DNA of 64,000 bases, taken from JABSSA01 sp039960995 (GTDB lineage Bacteria > Pseudomonadota > Alphaproteobacteria > Rhodobacterales > Rhodobacteraceae). The DNA is taken from assembly GCA_039960995.1 (NCBI GenBank), contig JBDVKF010000075.1, positions 186,001-250,000 on the forward strand, given 5' to 3'. Both the position numbers and the translations under genes were made by a program. Within the stretch, counting starts at the first letter, position 1, and every line of letters starts with the position of its first letter. The notes beneath the pieces were generated by a model, which saw only the letters and a list, made by a program, of their open reading frames with translations, was not told where the DNA came from and made no database searches. Below, piece by piece: positions 35,106 to 44,215 of this stretch.

Positions 35106-35237
35106 ATGCAAACGTTTGAAAACGGATACCGTGCCTTCGGATTATTGATGTCCCTGAATTGGGACCGCGCGCTATATTTCGCAACAATTGCCACTGCTTT
35201 GGCCTTTGGGGCGTATATCGGAAAAATCATCTCGTAA
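35106..35237 (+). CDS. Small single-pass membrane protein, 43 aa
   Basis: An ATG at 35106 preceded by AAAGAGGTAATACC opens a 43-codon frame: MQTFENGYRAFGLLMSLNWD, then RALYFATIATALAFGAYIGK, IIS and a TAA at 35235. The second half is one hydrophobic helix. The strong ribosome site and the terminator 27 bases later argue that it is a real, separately expressed gene. It stands between rseP and bamA. I do not recognise it; a role in the envelope is only suggested by position. Confidence 0.7.
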   Translation: MQTFENGYRAFGLLMSLNWDRALYFATIATALAFGAYIGKIIS

Positions 35238-35263
35238 ATCCGACATCAGTGAGTCCATCTTGC

Positions 35264-35286
35264 AACCCCGCGAAAGTGGGGTTTTT
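35264..35286 (+). terminator. Intrinsic terminator after the 43-aa ORF
   Basis: AACCCCGC (35264-35271), tetraloop GAAA, GTGGGGTT (35276-35283) with one G-T pair, running into TTTTT (35282-35286). It would separate the pyrH-rseP transcript and the small ORF from bamA. Confidence 0.9.
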
Positions 35287-35358
35287 GTCTTTTGACAAGC
35301 CCGCATAAAGCGTTTACGCACTAAGACTACATATTGATGTTAGATGTGAGGCAATCGC

Positions 35359-37713
35359 ATGGTCTTGGGGATGTGGGACCGCGGCGCGAAACGGCGAGAG
35401 ACCGCGCGCACGCTGGGTAAAGCAGTAATTTTTTCGGTCCTTGTTTCAGGGACTTGGGGCGCGAGTGGAATGGAATCGTCCGCTCAGCAGTTTCAATTTG
35501 GCAGTGTCCAAATTGAAGGGAACACCCGTATAGGTGATAGTGCAATTTTGAGCCGCGCTGGAATCGATCCGGGTCAAACTCTGTCTGCTGGGCAAGTTAA
35601 TGATGCTGTTCAGAGGCTTCAAAACTCTGGATTGTTCGAAACGGTCGAAGTTATTCCGAGCGGGAATGTTCTGCGTATTGTTGTTGTCGAATTGCCGACA
35701 ATCAATCGTGTGCGTTTTGAAGGTAACCGTCGTATTGATGATGAAGCGCTGAGTGCGATCGTAGAAAGCACTGAGCGCCGGGTGTTTAGTCCTGCGCAGG
35801 CCGAACGTGATGCGTCCAATATTGCTGAAGCGTATTCGGTCGAAGGTCGGATTTCTGCACGTGTCGAACCGCGAGTAATTAGACGCACAGATAACCGCGT
35901 CGATTTGGTTTTCGAAATCTTCGAAGGCGGCGTGATTGAAATTGAACGGCTGAGTTTTGTCGGCAATAACGCCTATTCGGACCGTCGCCTGCGTCGCGTC
36001 TTGCAAACAAAACAAGCCGGTTTGTTCCGGACGTTTATTCGAACTGATACTTTGGTCGAAGACCGCATCGCATTCGACCGTCAGGTTTTGCAAGATTTCT
36101 ATTTTTCGCGTGGATACGTGGATTTTCGCACGTTATCGACAAACGCGGAACTTGCCGAAGAGCGTGATGGTTTTTTCCTTGTCTTCAATGTGCAAGAGGG
36201 GCAGCAGTTCAAGTTTGGCGAGATCACTGTAGTTTCCGAAGTCGATGATGCTGATGCAGATGTTTACCAATCGTTGATCAAAGTACGCCCAGGCATGGTT
36301 TATTCGCCGACCATCGTGGAAAATGAAATTACGCGAATGGAAAATCAATCTGTTCGCGACGGCGTTGATTTCTTGCGCGTGGAACCACGTATCACGCGAA
36401 ACGACCGGGATCTGACGTTGGATGTCGAATTCGTCTTGTCACGCGGCCCTCGAGTGTTTGTCGAGCGCATCGACATTGAAGGTAATACAACGACATTAGA
36501 TCGAGTAATCCGACGCCAATTCGATGAGGCGGAAGGCGATCCGTTCAATCCGCGTCGTGTACGACAAGCAGCCGAACGCATCCGTGCGCTCGATTTCTTT
36601 GAAACAGCCGATGTGAATGCGCGTGAAGGATCGCGTCCTGATCAAGTGATCGTAGATGTCGATGTCGAAGAAAAACCGACGGGCTCACTAAGCTTTGGTG
36701 CTTCGTTTTCTCGAGATGATGGCCCCGGTGTCACTGTTAGCTTTTCCGAGCGAAATTTCTTGGGGCGCGGGCAAACGTTGAATTTGTCATTCACGACAGC
36801 TGCCGACTCTGAAGTGTATGGCATCAACTTCATTGAGCCGAACCTGCTAGGTCGAGACGTAGCGTTTGGACTGCGTGCAAATTTTGCGCAAACTGATTCA
36901 AGGTTCTTGACCTACGAAACAGAAGGTTTGGTCCTTTCACCGTCTTTGACATTCCCAGTCAGTGAGGCAGGGCGTCTGCAACTGCGCTATACGTACGAAG
37001 ATATTGAAATGGAAACGCTGGACTCCGCGACCTTTGATGGCACGGGCGATATCATCAGCGAAGAAATTAGCCGTGGCTCTCTTTCGAGCAGTTCGTTGGG
37101 GTATACATATTCCTATGACTCACGCCGGAATGGGCTAAATGCAGATGCGGGATGGCTCTTTGAATTCAGTCAGGATCTTGCAGGTCTTGGCGGCGACAAT
37201 CAGTTCTTGAAAAGTACTGCAAGAATTGCGGGTCAGCGTTTGGCCTTTAATGAAGAGGTCACGTTGCGCGCCACAGTTGAAGGCGGACATTTGGCGTTTA
37301 GGGACGGGGACAGCCGCGGCGTTGACCGCTTTCTTTTGGACCCGTCAATTTTACGCGGCTTTGAACCGGGAGGTGTTGGGCCACGTGATGCAGGTCCGAC
37401 TGATGATGCATTGGGTGGTAACCTGTATCTCGCGGCACGTTTTGAAGCAGAATTCCCGTTAGGCCTTCCGGACGAACTTGGGATACGCGGCGCATTGTTC
37501 TATGATGTCGGAAACCTTTGGGATTTGAGCGATGCGAACCCAACAAATGCTGCAGTTTTGGGTGAAGGTGGATCGTTCCGTCACGTCATAGGGTTCTCGA
37601 TCTTGTGGGATACCGCTATCGGACCACTGCGGTTCAACTTCACCGAAGCGTTGCAAGCCGAGGATTTCGACCAAGAACGCTCGTTCGATCTGACGTTGAG
37701 CACTCGGTTCTGA
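35359..37713 (+). CDS. bamA: Outer membrane protein assembly factor BamA
   Basis: A 784-residue Omp85 protein that inserts beta-barrel proteins into the outer membrane. A signal sequence covers about the first 42 residues. Five POTRA domains follow (about 47-430), the first starting FGSVQIEGNTRIGDSAIL, then a C-terminal barrel (about 445-784) ending in Phe (LSTRF). The barrel motif VDRFLLDPSILRGFEPGGVGPRD contains the conserved RGF of lid loop L6. It should have its own promoter after the terminator at 35264-35286. skp follows within two bases. Confidence 0.95.
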   Translation: MVLGMWDRGAKRRETARTLGKAVIFSVLVSGTWGASGMESSAQQFQFGSVQIEGNTRIGDSAILSRAGIDPGQTLSAGQVNDAVQRLQNSGLFETVEVIPSGNVLRIVVVELPTINRVRFEGNRRIDDEALSAIVESTERRVFSPAQAERDASNIAEAYSVEGRISARVEPRVIRRTDNRVDLVFEIFEGGVIEIERLSFVGNNAYSDRRLRRVLQTKQAGLFRTFIRTDTLVEDRIAFDRQVLQDFYFSRGYVDFRTLSTNAELAEERDGFFLVFNVQEGQQFKFGEITVVSEVDDADADVYQSLIKVRPGMVYSPTIVENEITRMENQSVRDGVDFLRVEPRITRNDRDLTLDVEFVLSRGPRVFVERIDIEGNTTTLDRVIRRQFDEAEGDPFNPRRVRQAAERIRALDFFETADVNAREGSRPDQVIVDVDVEEKPTGSLSFGASFSRDDGPGVTVSFSERNFLGRGQTLNLSFTTAADSEVYGINFIEPNLLGRDVAFGLRANFAQTDSRFLTYETEGLVLSPSLTFPVSEAGRLQLRYTYEDIEMETLDSATFDGTGDIISEEISRGSLSSSSLGYTYSYDSRRNGLNADAGWLFEFSQDLAGLGGDNQFLKSTARIAGQRLAFNEEVTLRATVEGGHLAFRDGDSRGVDRFLLDPSILRGFEPGGVGPRDAGPTDDALGGNLYLAARFEAEFPLGLPDELGIRGALFYDVGNLWDLSDANPTNAAVLGEGGSFRHVIGFSILWDTAIGPLRFNFTEALQAEDFDQERSFDLTLSTRF

Positions 37714-37714
37714 C

Positions 37715-38332
37715 ATGCTGAAACTATGGAGCTTGGGTCGGATTGCCCTGTCATGCTCCTGCATCATAATAGCCGGTGTCCAAGTGACGCCGGCTTTTTC
37801 ACAGCAACTGGGCCCGTTACGCGATACATCGAATGGCAACACACAAGCTGGCCGTTCTATTGTCCAAAGCCCCGTCCTGACAGTGGATAGCGAGCGTCTG
37901 TTTAGTGAAAGCAAATTTGGACAACGTGTTGCATTGGCTTTGGAGGAGGCAGGACAGGAAATTCAGGCCGAAAATGATCAAATTGCTGCAGAACTGGAAT
38001 TAGAAGAGCTTGAGCTGACGAAACAGCGCGAAGTTCTAGAACCGGAAGAATTTCGCAGGCTTGCTGCTGCGTTTGATGAAAAAGCCGAAAAAACCAGAGG
38101 CGAACGTGCTGAAGCATCGCGAACACTGTCGCGGCGCCTTGAAGAAGAAAGGCGTGCCTTTCTATCTGCTGCGGTTCCAATACTTCAAGAGATTATGCTT
38201 GAGTCCGGCGCCGCCGTCGTCTTGGAACAACGAAGTGTGTTTATTTCTGCTCGCGCAGTAGACATAACTGCTATCGCAATTGATCGGATCGACTCGCGAA
38301 TGGAAAACGATGCGACTGAGTTGCCCAAATAG
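37715..38332 (+). CDS. skp: OmpH/Skp family periplasmic chaperone
   Basis: A 205-residue protein with a signal peptide (about 1-31, ending VTPAFSQ) and a long charged coiled-coil region (about 75-160, Glu/Lys/Arg-rich) typical of Skp/OmpH. The N-terminal VLTVDSERLFSESKFGQR and C-terminal VVLEQRSVFISARAVDIT are the family's beta core. It holds unfolded outer membrane proteins for BamA. The ATG is one base past the bamA stop; no ribosome site is visible, so coupling is likely. Confidence 0.88.
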   Translation: MLKLWSLGRIALSCSCIIIAGVQVTPAFSQQLGPLRDTSNGNTQAGRSIVQSPVLTVDSERLFSESKFGQRVALALEEAGQEIQAENDQIAAELELEELELTKQREVLEPEEFRRLAAAFDEKAEKTRGERAEASRTLSRRLEEERRAFLSAAVPILQEIMLESGAAVVLEQRSVFISARAVDITAIAIDRIDSRMENDATELPK

Positions 38333-38403
38333 TTGTCTTGCCGAGCAACCTTGAGATTGTTAGGCAAATGCACAAGTGTTTTAAATTGGGGGCAATCAAG
38401 CCA

Positions 38404-38868
38404 ATGACGTCCGAGTTACAAACCGCAGATATCGGCCTGATCCAACGAATTATTCCGCATCGCTATCCGTTTCTTTTGGTTGACCGTGTCGAACAAATTG
38501 ATGGCTACCAAACTTCAGTCGGCATCAAGAATGTCACAATGAATGAACCGCATTTTCAGGGTCATTTCCCTGGCAAACCTATTATGCCGGGTGTCACAAT
38601 TGTTGAAGCGATGGCCCAAAGCGCTGCCGTTATGGTTGGCACAGCTTTGGATATGGCTGACAAAAATATGCTGGTCTACTTTATGGCTATAGAAAGCTGT
38701 AAATTTCGCCGTATGGTAGTGCCAGGTGATCGCCTTGAATTGCATACGAAGACTGTCAGAGGCAAGCCAGGTGGTAAAGTTTGGAAGTTCGAAGGAATTG
38801 CACAGGTGGACGGGGAATTGGCTTGTGAGGCGTCTTTTACAGCTATGATGGAAACGCCAAAAGTATGA
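38404..38868 (+). CDS. fabZ: 3-Hydroxyacyl-ACP dehydratase FabZ
   Basis: A 154-residue hot-dog fold dehydratase of fatty acid synthesis. Active-site region IIPHRYPFLLVDRV near 15-28 and NEPHFQGHFPGKPIMPGVTIVEAMAQ near 47-72, with catalytic His and Glu. ATG 38404 gives the usual length; the longer frame from 38338 has no family support. Its end overlaps lpxA as ATGA. Confidence 0.95.
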   Translation: MTSELQTADIGLIQRIIPHRYPFLLVDRVEQIDGYQTSVGIKNVTMNEPHFQGHFPGKPIMPGVTIVEAMAQSAAVMVGTALDMADKNMLVYFMAIESCKFRRMVVPGDRLELHTKTVRGKPGGKVWKFEGIAQVDGELACEASFTAMMETPKV

Positions 38869-39650
38869 GCACCGGAATTCATCCAAGTGCCCTGATCGAA
38901 GAAGGCGCTGAGATCGATGCGACTGCAAAAGTTGGTCCGTTTTGCGTTGTTGGGCCAGATGTTGTGTTAGGGCCCAATGTCGAATTGCGCAGTCACGTTG
39001 TCATTTCCGGTCGCACAGACGTCGGCGAAGGGACAATCATCTTTCCATTTTCTGTGATTGGCGAAATTCCGCAGGATTTGAAATACAATGGTGAACAAAG
39101 CCGTTTGGTCATAGGGAAACGCAATCGCATACGCGAGCATGTGACCATGAATGGTGGGACGGATGGCGGCGGTGGTCTGACAAGTATCGGTGATGATGGA
39201 TTGTTCATGGCCGGCTGCCATGTCGCGCATGATGCTCATATTGGTGATCGTGTGATTGTTGTAAATTCAGCAGCGATAGCGGGGCATGTCGTTTTGGAAG
39301 ACGACGTTATCATCGGGGGTTTATCTGGCATTCATCAATTCGTGAGAATTGGACGCGGCGCGATTATTGGTGCGGTGACTATGGTGACAAACGATGTCAT
39401 TCCATACGGTCTCGTCCAGGCGTCTCGTGGTGAATTGGATGGTCTTAATCTGGTTGGGTTGAAACGGAAGGGTGTTGCACGTTCAGACATCACGGCCTTG
39501 CGGGCGGCGTTCCAGATGCTGGCCCAAGGGGACGGTACGTTCCATGATCGGGCGGTACGGCTTGGCAACGAAACAGAAAGCGAATACGTGCGAGAAATTG
39601 TGACCTTTGTGATGGGCGACAGTGATCGGTCGTTCTTGACGCCCCGCTGA
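38865..39650 (+). CDS. lpxA: UDP-N-acetylglucosamine acyltransferase LpxA
   Basis: A 261-residue left-handed beta-helix acyltransferase with hexapeptide repeats (IHPSALIEEGAEIDATAKVG, VVLGPNVELRSHVVISG and others). It performs the first lipid A step, adding 3-hydroxyacyl to UDP-GlcNAc. The catalytic His lies in AGCHVAHDAHIGD. Its TGA overlaps the lpxI ATG (TGATG). Confidence 0.95.
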   Translation: MSTGIHPSALIEEGAEIDATAKVGPFCVVGPDVVLGPNVELRSHVVISGRTDVGEGTIIFPFSVIGEIPQDLKYNGEQSRLVIGKRNRIREHVTMNGGTDGGGGLTSIGDDGLFMAGCHVAHDAHIGDRVIVVNSAAIAGHVVLEDDVIIGGLSGIHQFVRIGRGAIIGAVTMVTNDVIPYGLVQASRGELDGLNLVGLKRKGVARSDITALRAAFQMLAQGDGTFHDRAVRLGNETESEYVREIVTFVMGDSDRSFLTPR

Positions 39651-40444
39651 TGACATTGGCGTTGGTGTGCGGGACCGGAGATTTGCCCGCAAGGATTGCC
39701 TCGGCTCAAGAGGAAAAGCCAATCATTTGCGTGTTGGATGGGTTTGCGCCGATTGGATTGCAGGCGGATTTGACCTTTCGTCTGGAAACACTGGGGAGCC
39801 TGCTGATCCGTTTGGGACATGAAGGCGTTACTCAGGTTTGTTTTTGTGGCGCGATTGAACGTCCGCAGATTGATCCTACTGCAATTGATGCAGACACGCG
39901 TCCACTCTTGCCAATCATTGCAGAGGCGCTGACGTCTGGTGACGATGGGGCCTTACGCGCAGTGATCGGATTGTTTGAGCAAACGGGGTTTCAGATACGC
40001 GGTGCACATGAGCTTGCCCCAGAACTGGTGGCGGCGCCCGGTGTTCTTAGCGAGGCATGGCCTGATGCGCAGATGCGTGCAGATGCCAAGTTGGGAGCCA
40101 GCATCCTGAACGCGCTTAGTTTGTTTGACGTCAGCCAAGCCTGTGTCGTCGGTGGTGGCCAACTGCTTGGTGTTGAAACGATTGTGGGTACTGATGCTTT
40201 GATCCGTGGTTTGCCAGACGTCCAACAACGCGCTCAGGGTGTGTTGGTCAAAGGGCCGAAGATTGGTCAGGACAACCGGGTCGATATGCCAACAGTTGGT
40301 CCTGAAACTGTGCGACAGGTCAAAAGTGCAGGGCTGCGTGGCATTGTCGTAGATGCAGGTGACGTCATTATTCTGGATCAAGAAAAGACCGTCGAGTTGG
40401 CAAATGAGGCCGGGCTTGTGTTCTGGTCACGCTCAGGCAACTGA
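39650..40444 (+). CDS. lpxI: UDP-2,3-diacylglucosamine pyrophosphatase LpxI
   Basis: A 264-residue protein of the former DUF1009 family, which replaces LpxH in many alphaproteobacteria and yields lipid X. Conserved stretches include LVCGTGDLP at the N-terminus, HEGVTQVCFCGAIERP near 54-69 and KGPKIGQDNRVDMPTVGPETV near 202-222. Position between lpxA and lpxB supports the call. Confidence 0.93.
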   Translation: MTLALVCGTGDLPARIASAQEEKPIICVLDGFAPIGLQADLTFRLETLGSLLIRLGHEGVTQVCFCGAIERPQIDPTAIDADTRPLLPIIAEALTSGDDGALRAVIGLFEQTGFQIRGAHELAPELVAAPGVLSEAWPDAQMRADAKLGASILNALSLFDVSQACVVGGGQLLGVETIVGTDALIRGLPDVQQRAQGVLVKGPKIGQDNRVDMPTVGPETVRQVKSAGLRGIVVDAGDVIILDQEKTVELANEAGLVFWSRSGN

Positions 40445-40447
40445 TCT

Positions 40448-41584
40448 ATGCGGGTCTTTGTAATTGCAGGCGAAGCCTCAGGCGATGCACTGGGCGGCGC
40501 GCTGATGCAAAATTTAAAGACGTTGCGCAAAGACATAGAATTTGACGGTGTTGGCGGTCCATTGATGCAAGCGCAAGGACTGGTGTCACGCTTTGACATG
40601 CAGGAACTGTCTGTCATGGGCATTGCCGAAGTGTTGCCTAAATACAGGCACCTCAAACGTCGAATCGCTGAAATGGCCGAAGCTGTTCTTGCAACACAGC
40701 CCGATGTGTTGATCACCATAGACAGCCCAGATTTTTGTTTGCGTGTCGCAAAATTGGTCAAAGCCAAATCATCTATTCGAACCGTACATTACGTGGCACC
40801 CAGCGTATGGGCATGGCGACCAAAGCGGGCTGTCAAAATGGCAACGTGTATTGACCATGTTTTGGCCCTTTTGCCGTTTGAGCCGCCCTATTTGGAAGCC
40901 GCTGGGATGGCATGTGATTTCGTCGGGCATCCTGTTGTCACAGAACCGGTGGCAACAGACCAGGAGGTGGAAGCGTTCCGCAAAGCGAACAGCATCCCTG
41001 AAATAGGCCCAATCATTTTGGTACTGCCCGGATCGCGTCGGGGTGAAGTGCAGAGATTGGCACCGATTTTCGGACAAGCGATCGACAAATATTTGCAAAC
41101 AGAAGAACCACCAACGTTCGTTCTGGTTCGCGCACCATCCGTGGCGGGGTTGGTGGATGAAGTGACGCAGGATTGGTCGTTTCAACCGATCATGATCTCG
41201 GGCGACGATCTGTCCGAAAAGCGCGCAGCGTTTAAAGCTGCCGATGTTGCGTTGGCGGCCTCGGGTACGGTTGCGCTGGAATTGGCAGCGGCTGCGACAC
41301 CGATGGTGATCGGCTATAACATGAACTGGTTGAGTTTTAAGTTGATCCGACGCGCTGCGTTGATTGATAGGGTCAATTTGGTGAACATCGTAACGGACAC
41401 ATATCACGTGCCGGAATGTCTGGGCCCGGCTTGTACGCCTGATCGATTGGCTCAAGAACTGCGAAACGTTCTCAAGGATCCCGAACCTCAGATCAAAACA
41501 ATGTCAGAAACGATGCAAGCTTTGGGTGGGGGCGGTGAAGCGCCGGGTTTGCGAGCCGCCAATGCTGTCTTGTCGCGCATGTGA
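40448..41584 (+). CDS. lpxB: Lipid A disaccharide synthase LpxB
   Basis: A 378-residue glycosyltransferase that joins lipid X and UDP-diacylglucosamine. AGEASGDALGGALM at 7-20, GVGGPLMQAQGL near 36-47, PSVWAWRPKRA near 118-128 and LPGSRRGEVQRL near 197-208 are conserved. Last gene of the bamA-lpx run; a weak hairpin follows. Confidence 0.95.
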   Translation: MRVFVIAGEASGDALGGALMQNLKTLRKDIEFDGVGGPLMQAQGLVSRFDMQELSVMGIAEVLPKYRHLKRRIAEMAEAVLATQPDVLITIDSPDFCLRVAKLVKAKSSIRTVHYVAPSVWAWRPKRAVKMATCIDHVLALLPFEPPYLEAAGMACDFVGHPVVTEPVATDQEVEAFRKANSIPEIGPIILVLPGSRRGEVQRLAPIFGQAIDKYLQTEEPPTFVLVRAPSVAGLVDEVTQDWSFQPIMISGDDLSEKRAAFKAADVALAASGTVALELAAAATPMVIGYNMNWLSFKLIRRAALIDRVNLVNIVTDTYHVPECLGPACTPDRLAQELRNVLKDPEPQIKTMSETMQALGGGGEAPGLRAANAVLSRM

Positions 41585-41593
41585 CCTTATTGA

Positions 41594-41616
41594 GCGCACA
41601 AGTGCGCACTTTCTTT
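41594..41616 (+). terminator. Weak intrinsic terminator after lpxB
   Basis: GCGCA (41594-41598), loop CAAG, TGCGC (41603-41607), followed closely by ACTTTCTTT. The stem is only five pairs, so efficiency is uncertain. Confidence 0.45.
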
Positions 41617-41650
41617 ATCGTGGTTGGTGCAACGGATGCGAATGTTGCCT

Positions 41651-41680
41651 GTCTTGCCCGCTCTTGCGAGAGGGCAAGAC
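41651..41680. repeat. Inverted repeat between lpxB and tyrS
   Basis: GTCTTGCCC (41651-41659) and GGGCAAGAC (41672-41680) are complementary over 9 bp; within, CTC/GAG adds three pairs around TTGC. No T-run follows on either strand. It lies just beyond the tyrS stop, so it may protect the 3' end of convergent transcripts or act as a factor-dependent terminator. Confidence 0.5.
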
Positions 41681-41689
41681 AAAAAGGCG

Positions 41690-42943
41690 TTACTTGTTGA
41701 GAACGACAAGAGCGTGACGCTTTTTGCCCGCGCTTAATTTGATCGGAGCGTCAAAGCTGGACACGTCAAAGATTTGCCCCGGATTGGCAACGGCCGCATC
41801 GTCCAATTTAGCGCCACCTTCTTTGATCAAGCGCTTGGCGTCTTTCCCGGATTGAGCAAGGCCAGATCTGACGAATAATTGCGCAAGACTGATACCGTCG
41901 GCGATGTCGGCAACCGTAAGTGCGAGAGTCGGAAGGTCTTCGCCAACGCCGCCTTTTTCAAACACTTCGCGTGCTGTGTCTGCGGCGGCTTGGGCTGCAT
42001 CCGCGCCGTGCAGGATGGTTGTCACTTCATTGGCCAGCCGGGCTTTGGCTTCGTTGATTTCTGATCCTGCCAAAGCACCAAGGCGATCACATTCATCAAG
42101 TGGGACTTCTGTGAACAGCTTGAGGAAGCGACCCACATCTGCGTCGGTCGTGTTGCGCCAGAACTGCCAGTATTCGTATGGGCTGAGCATGTCGGCATTC
42201 AACCAGACAGCGCCGCCTTGGCTCTTTCCCATTTTGCGCCCATCCGATGTGGTCAGTAGGGGCGTGGTCAGGCCGTATACTTCGTGTTCGATAACGCGGC
42301 GGGTCAGATCAATACCATTGACGATATTGCCCCATTGATCTGATCCCCCCATCTGCAACAGGCAGTCGTGACGGCGGTTCAGCTCCATGAAATCATAGGC
42401 TTGTAAGATCATATAGTTGAATTCGAGAAACGACAGCGACTGTTCACGATCTAACCGCGATTTCACCGATTCAAACGACAACATGCGGTTCACGGAAAAA
42501 TGCCGCCCAATGTCGCGCAAGAAGTCGAGGTAATTTAAACCTTCCAACCATTCCGCGTTATTCAACATGACCGCATCAGATCGGGCGTCGCCGTAATTTA
42601 GGAATGCGGCGAACGCTTTTTGCATGCGTGCAATGTTGGCATCGATCGCGGAATCGTCCAGCAGGGGCCGTTCATCGGATCGAAAAGAAGGATCGCCGAC
42701 CTTGGTGGTGCCACCGCCCATCAATGTAATAGGCTTGTGTCCAGTCTTTTGAAACCAGCGCAAAACCATAATGTTCATCTGATGCCCGACATGCAGCGAA
42801 GCCGCTGTCGCATCATAGCCGATATAGGCCGTTTGCGGTCCGGAAAGAAGTTTTTCGTCTAGGGCTTCCAGGTCCGTGCAATCGGCCAGAAAGCCCCGGC
42901 TCTGCATGATATGCAGAAAATCGGATTTTGCGGTGTAGGCCAT
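41690..42943 (-). CDS. tyrS: Tyrosyl-tRNA synthetase
   Basis: A 417-residue class I synthetase. The HIGH-like motif is HVGH (51-54) and the KMSKS-like motif KMGKS lies near residue 233; a C-terminal S4 RNA-binding domain spans about 345-410. YIGYDATAASLHVGHQ is typical of TyrRS. ATG 42943 has AAGGACAAG upstream and matches family starts; the longer frame overlaps anmK's promoter. Divergent from anmK by 66 bases. Confidence 0.94.
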   Translation of the reverse strand: MAYTAKSDFLHIMQSRGFLADCTDLEALDEKLLSGPQTAYIGYDATAASLHVGHQMNIMVLRWFQKTGHKPITLMGGGTTKVGDPSFRSDERPLLDDSAIDANIARMQKAFAAFLNYGDARSDAVMLNNAEWLEGLNYLDFLRDIGRHFSVNRMLSFESVKSRLDREQSLSFLEFNYMILQAYDFMELNRRHDCLLQMGGSDQWGNIVNGIDLTRRVIEHEVYGLTTPLLTTSDGRKMGKSQGGAVWLNADMLSPYEYWQFWRNTTDADVGRFLKLFTEVPLDECDRLGALAGSEINEAKARLANEVTTILHGADAAQAAADTAREVFEKGGVGEDLPTLALTVADIADGISLAQLFVRSGLAQSGKDAKRLIKEGGAKLDDAAVANPGQIFDVSSFDAPIKLSAGKKRHALVVLNK

Positions 42944-43009
42944 CGTAACTTGTCCTTGGGGCTTTTGATCGGGCAACCTATAGAAGGCTGATCGGCAAAG
43001 GAAAAGACC

Positions 43010-44134
43010 ATGAAGCGTCTCAGAGACAAAACGGCAGTTGTACAAGCGCTTGGCGCAATGAGTGGGACGTCATTGGATGGTGTCGATGCCGCCGTGATTG
43101 AAACGGATGGAATCGAAATTAAGTCTTTTGGTCCGTGCGATTATCGAAGCTATTCTACGGAAGACCGACAAATCTTGCATAACGCACTTGGCGTTTGGCA
43201 TGGACCCTTGGTGGATCGTGCATTGGACGTGGTGCAGCGGGCGCATCTGGATGTCTTAAGCGGCTTTGATCAGGCCGAGGTCATTGGATTTCATGGACAG
43301 ACATTGGCGCACGCACCTCTGGAAAACCGCACGCTTCAGATTGGTGATGGTCAGGCTTTGGCCGATGCATTGGAATGCCCTGTGGTATCGGATTTTCGCA
43401 GTGCCGATGTTGAACTGGGCGGCGAGGGGGCTCCATTGGCGCCGTTCTTTCATTTTGCCTGTGCGCGGTGGATCGGGGCAACCGCGCCGATTGCGTTTCT
43501 GAATTTGGGCGGCGTCGGCAATTTGACGTGGATTGACCCATCTGCAAATGCGCCTGAAGCAGAAGGCGCGTTGTTGGCGTTTGACACAGGACCGGCGAAT
43601 GCGCCGATCAATGATTTGGTCAAAACCCGCCTTGGACTGGAATTTGATGCGGGTGGAAAAATCGCGGGTTCCGGTACGGTTGCACAAGGCATAGTGGAAA
43701 CTTTTCTAGCCGAAGGGTATTTTTCCCGCGTGCCGCCTAAATCACTGGATCGCAATGACTTTAGCAGCATGAACGATGCAATTGAGTCATTGAGTGATGC
43801 AGATGCTGCAGCGACATTGACCGCAATGTGTGCCGCATCCGTAGCCCATGGTCTGCAACATTGCCCGTCATCTCCTGAAAAGGTGCTTGTCACAGGGGGC
43901 GGGCGTCACAATCGGGTGCTTATGCAGATGCTCGAAGTGTTGTTGGATTGTCCGGTTCTGCCAGTTGAAAAAGTCGGGTTGAATGGGGACATGCTCGAAG
44001 CGCAGGCTTTTGCTTATCTGGCGGTGCGGGTTGCGCGCGGGTTGCCAACATCATGCCCATCAACGACTGGCGTTGTTGCGGCCGTTGGTGGTGGAACGAT
44101 CAGCATTCCAAATTCTGAAGACCGTCGAGCATAA
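43010..44134 (+). CDS. anmK: Anhydro-N-acetylmuramic acid kinase
   Basis: A 374-residue sugar kinase that opens and phosphorylates anhydro-MurNAc in peptidoglycan recycling. GAMSGTSLDGVDAA at 16-29, IGFHGQTLAHAP near 90-101, LNLGGVGNLTW near 164-174 and VTGGGRHN near 300 are family motifs. Its substrate comes from lytic transglycosylases such as the one at 22.2 kb. Confidence 0.93.
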   Translation: MKRLRDKTAVVQALGAMSGTSLDGVDAAVIETDGIEIKSFGPCDYRSYSTEDRQILHNALGVWHGPLVDRALDVVQRAHLDVLSGFDQAEVIGFHGQTLAHAPLENRTLQIGDGQALADALECPVVSDFRSADVELGGEGAPLAPFFHFACARWIGATAPIAFLNLGGVGNLTWIDPSANAPEAEGALLAFDTGPANAPINDLVKTRLGLEFDAGGKIAGSGTVAQGIVETFLAEGYFSRVPPKSLDRNDFSSMNDAIESLSDADAAATLTAMCAASVAHGLQHCPSSPEKVLVTGGGRHNRVLMQMLEVLLDCPVLPVEKVGLNGDMLEAQAFAYLAVRVARGLPTSCPSTTGVVAAVGGGTISIPNSEDRRA

Positions 44135-44215
44135 AACCCGCAGTTTTCTGCGACAAGATGCGCAGATCAGGGGCAAGGATCAGACTGACTCGCGAGTTGA
44201 TGCGGTTGGGTTTTG

